Positions 7,409 to 9,534 of a DNA stretch of 9,534 nucleotides are shown here, in pieces. The DNA comes from JAGVPT01 sp035500675 (lineage in GTDB: Bacteria > Bacteroidota > Ignavibacteria > UBA10030 > UBA8401), in the NCBI GenBank assembly GCA_035500675.1, contig DATJXA010000092.1:1-9534 (forward strand), written 5' to 3'. The notes beneath the pieces were generated by a model, which did no database searches, was not told where the DNA came from, and worked only from the letters and a program-made list of their open reading frames with translations. A program made the position numbers and the translations under genes. The number at the start of each line of letters is the position of its first letter. Within the stretch, counting starts at the first letter, position 1.

Positions 7409-8014
7409 ATGAACCGACCTGATATCGCAGTGTTTCTCGATCGCGATGGGACTGTCAATGTGGAAAAAGAGTACCTCTCCTCACCCGACGAACTACAGCT
7501 TCTTCCGCGCAGCAGCGACGCCATTCGAGAATTGAACGCTCTCGGCGCGCGCGTCTTTGTCATCACCAACCAGTCTGGAATCGCACGAGGGTTCTACACC
7601 GAAGAAGCGGTCGAAAAAGTTCACGCCGCCATGCGCGCTCTCCTGAAGAAGAACGATGCATTCATCGACGATTTTTTTTTCTGCCCTCATCTCCCCGGCG
7701 CAAAGGATAAGCGATACGATAAAGAGTGCGATTGCAGAAAGCCCAAGCCGGGGATGCTCCATCAGGCAGAGCACAAGTATGCCATCGACCTTCGGCGCTC
7801 ATTTGTCGTCGGCGATCGCTGCATCGATGTTGAAGCAGGAAAGGCGGTAGGAGCAGGCACGGTCATGGTAGCGACAGGGTATGGCTCACGCGAAATTGAC
7901 GCGTGCAGAAATGAGCCGGACTTCTTTGCCGAAGATCTTTACGCCGGCGTCCAGTATATCCGGGAACGAATTTCCGGTCAGGAACGTCCAATCACGCAGT
8001 CCCGTAACGCATGA
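7409..8014 (+). CDS. gmhB: D-glycero-D-manno-heptose 1,7-bisphosphate 7-phosphatase (HAD-IIIA family)
   Basis: GmhB removes the 7-phosphate from heptose 1,7-bisphosphate in the route to ADP- or GDP-heptose for LPS core or surface glycans. The 201-aa product has all HAD signatures: motif I FLDRDGT with nucleophile Asp11 and acid/base Asp13, motif II VITNQSG (51-57), the Lys region RKPKPGM (110-116), and motif IV GDRCIDVEAG (135-144). Cys92, His94, Cys107 and Cys109 (CPH...CDC) make the zinc-binding loop typical of GmhB. The frame stays open upstream to 7304 inside glgA, but the ATG at 7409 puts the first strand and DRDGT in standard position and starts 5 nt after the glgA stop. A histidinol-phosphatase-type relative is possible, but the zinc loop favours GmhB. 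The stop codon overlaps the next start (ATGA). No other heptose gene is present here. Confidence 0.9.
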   Translation: MNRPDIAVFLDRDGTVNVEKEYLSSPDELQLLPRSSDAIRELNALGARVFVITNQSGIARGFYTEEAVEKVHAAMRALLKKNDAFIDDFFFCPHLPGAKDKRYDKECDCRKPKPGMLHQAEHKYAIDLRRSFVVGDRCIDVEAGKAVGAGTVMVATGYGSREIDACRNEPDFFAEDLYAGVQYIRERISGQERPITQSRNA

Positions 8015-9237
8015 AACTCGCTCAGTTGGTCACCGTCGCTGTCTTTGTTCCCGCTCTAATGTTGATGGGTTGCAGCAAAGCGCCGACCCCCGTCGGTATC
8101 AATCTTTTCCCCAATAATGAAAAGTTCGCCGCACATGATACGACGCTCGGCGCAATAGGCGACACGACAATCCATGTTTCATCCGTCAACGGCGGCGGCG
8201 GAAGCGTGCTCGTCGGCAACCAATCTTCCGTCGATTGTAAAGGGTTGCTCCGATTTTACGTCACGATCCCCGAATCGCTCACGTCGGTCCAGATCGACTC
8301 TGCAGAATTATCGCTGACGGTCAGCTACAGTTGGGATGCGTCCGTCCCGGCGACGCCGTCGGCATTCGACGTCAAAGAGGTCACGACTCCATGGTCGGCC
8401 GTCTCGGTGACTGTCGATTCACTCAACGGACTCGGCCTCGTTCAGACGAACTCTTCCCCTTTTGTGCTGACAAGTCAGGATACGCTAGTTCCCGGAAAGA
8501 TCCTCACCGCGCAGATCGACACATCGCTGATCCGCAGATGGATCACCATCAGCGCAGATACGGCGGACACGCTCACGCCCCGGTTCTTCAGTCTCGCTAT
8601 CGTAACGGATCCGGCGTACTCCAACGTCGGCGTCTGGGGCTTTAGTGAATTCGGATCGTCGACGCCGCCAAACCTCGTCATCATTTATGAAAAGGACGGG
8701 ATCAAAGATTCCGTCTATATCAATGTCGGCGAGAGTACTTTTTTGGCGACTGGGCCTTCGCTTTCATCGTCCTCCGACCTTCAGGTGCAAGGAGGAATAT
8801 CCGTGCGCAGCAAAGTCTTTTTCGACAAAAGCGCGTTGATGAAGGCGATTTCCGACTCTATCGTCTCCACCAAGGCAATCATCAATAATGCCACAATGAT
8901 GCTCACCCTCGACCCTGCGTCGAGCCTTCTCGGCGCCGGTTCGGAAGACAGCCTGGTGGCGTACTTAGCCGGCAGTCCCGTCAGTCCGGAATATCCAGAC
9001 TCGATCCAAGCCGGAGACTTCGCGTACGGATACCGACAGGACACATCTCAAACCAACAACGTGTATGTGTTCAACGTGACGACAATGGCACAGCAATGGA
9101 TCAATTCTCCGAGCAATAATTTCGGCGTTTCGCTTCGGGCTCTTAACGACAATGGGTCGGTCGATAAGCTCTCTTTCTTCTCGGTGAAAGACTCTACGAA
9201 AGCCCCGAAAATTTCCATCACTTTTACAAAGAGGTAA
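8011..9237 (+). CDS. Lipoprotein with two DNRLRE/DUF4270-like repeats
   Basis: Function unknown. The 408-aa product begins with a lipoprotein signal peptide whose lipobox LMGC places the lipidated cysteine at residue 21. The next residues (SKAPTP) lack the acidic run linked to surface export in some Bacteroidota, so a periplasm-facing anchor is the simpler guess. The body looks like an internal duplication. Repeat 1 has GLLRFYVTIP...IDSAELSLTV (about 78-104), RRWI (175-178), FFSLAIVTD (192-200) and GFSEFGSSTPPNLVIIYE (210-227). Repeat 2 has SKVFFDKSAL...INNATMMLTL (about 267-300), QQWI (361-364), FGVSLRA (371-377) and SFFSVKDSTKAPKISITF (388-405). This pattern matches beta-sandwich DNRLRE-type domains and DUF4270-like Bacteroidota lipoproteins. 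The ATGA overlap with gmhB suggests translational coupling, and no separate Shine-Dalgarno is seen. Confidence 0.85.
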   Translation: MKLAQLVTVAVFVPALMLMGCSKAPTPVGINLFPNNEKFAAHDTTLGAIGDTTIHVSSVNGGGGSVLVGNQSSVDCKGLLRFYVTIPESLTSVQIDSAELSLTVSYSWDASVPATPSAFDVKEVTTPWSAVSVTVDSLNGLGLVQTNSSPFVLTSQDTLVPGKILTAQIDTSLIRRWITISADTADTLTPRFFSLAIVTDPAYSNVGVWGFSEFGSSTPPNLVIIYEKDGIKDSVYINVGESTFLATGPSLSSSSDLQVQGGISVRSKVFFDKSALMKAISDSIVSTKAIINNATMMLTLDPASSLLGAGSEDSLVAYLAGSPVSPEYPDSIQAGDFAYGYRQDTSQTNNVYVFNVTTMAQQWINSPSNNFGVSLRALNDNGSVDKLSFFSVKDSTKAPKISITFTKR

Positions 9238-9246
9238 CGTTCGCTC

Positions 9247-9534
9247 ATGAAGCCGATTCATGTTTTCATTGTGTCTGCGTGCATTCTCGCGTTCGGTGAA
9301 AGATCTTTTGCGGGGGATGGTCCAGTATATTCCCGTTACGGAATCGGCGATCTTATTACCTATTCAGGCAACCGGGCTGCAGCAATGGGTGGAACGGGCA
9401 TCGCTTCGCTTAACGACAGCTACTTTAACAGTTCTAACCCGGCATCGCTGGCCATCCTTAGCCGCGCCCAATACTCGGCGGACTTCCAGTATCGGGGCAA
9501 CGCTTTGAGCGACGGGAATCAATCGGAGTTCCTG
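9247..9534 (+). CDS. Outer-membrane beta-barrel-like protein, N-terminal fragment; runs off the right edge
   Basis: The frame is open from an ATG at 9247 to the window edge (96 codons). It starts MKPIHVFIVSACILAFGERS, a signal peptide with probable cleavage near SFA-GDG (residue 22). The mature start reads PVYSRYGIGDLITYSGNRAA, followed by AMGGTGIASLNDSYFNSSNP and ASLA. A 'SRYGIGDL ... AMGG ... NPAS' opening is shared by uncharacterised outer-membrane proteins of Bacteroidota and recalls the FadL/PorV-like barrels. AGAGG lies about 12 nt upstream, a long but usable spacing. It starts 9 nt after the lipoprotein stop, so the two are very likely cotranscribed and may be partners in the envelope. 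The role is unknown; most of the barrel lies outside the window. Confidence 0.75.
   Translation, partial: MKPIHVFIVSACILAFGERSFAGDGPVYSRYGIGDLITYSGNRAAAMGGTGIASLNDSYFNSSNPASLAILSRAQYSADFQYRGNALSDGNQSEFL

Noticed and set aside
7672..7680. Run of nine T in gmhB as a programmed frameshift or sequencing error
   Set aside because: The frame is intact across it and encodes FFF just before the conserved CPH zinc motif; no alternative product is evident.
1..9534. CRISPR array, tRNA, rRNA, insertion sequence or phage genes
   Set aside because: No spaced direct repeats, cloverleaf-like segments, rRNA-like stretches, transposase motifs or terminal inverted repeats were found on reading both strands.

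Overview
The window reads as chromosomal DNA from a didermic bacterium of the Bacteroidota/Chlorobiota/Ignavibacteria (FCB) assemblage. The strongest reason is a type IX secretion system (T9SS) gene pair, porU-porV, which is essentially confined to that group. Supporting signs are a FlgD-like C-terminal sorting-type domain, a Bacteroidota-style outer-membrane protein beginning with a SRYGIGDL-type motif, and weak or absent Shine-Dalgarno sites at most starts. Base composition is moderate, and the clearest promoter is sigma70-like (TTGACA-17-TATATT). That hints at an Ignavibacteria/Chlorobi-like lineage rather than classical Bacteroidia, but this placement is inference.

The left arm (1-5571, all on the minus strand) runs porU (gingipain-family T9SS sortase), then porV (outer-membrane beta-barrel shuttle), then the first 82 codons of a secreted protein cut by the window edge, possibly a T9SS cargo. 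PorV is known to deliver cargo to PorU, which removes the C-terminal signal at the cell surface.

The divergent intergenic region (5572-5924) holds a strong minus-strand promoter for porU, a leader of about 165 nt with a stem-loop and a seven-codon mini-ORF, a 28-bp near-perfect palindrome, and a weak candidate promoter for the rightward genes.

The right arm (5925-9534, all on the plus strand) is a tightly packed apparent operon. It runs glgA (glycogen synthase), gmhB-type HAD phosphatase (5-nt gap), a lipoprotein with two DNRLRE/DUF4270-like repeats (4-nt ATGA overlap), and the first 96 codons of an outer-membrane protein (9-nt gap) cut by the right edge. It joins storage-polysaccharide and heptose metabolism to two uncharacterised envelope proteins.

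No tRNA, rRNA, CRISPR array, insertion sequence or phage gene was seen. The least-described parts are the two envelope proteins behind glgA and the regulatory DNA between the two arms.
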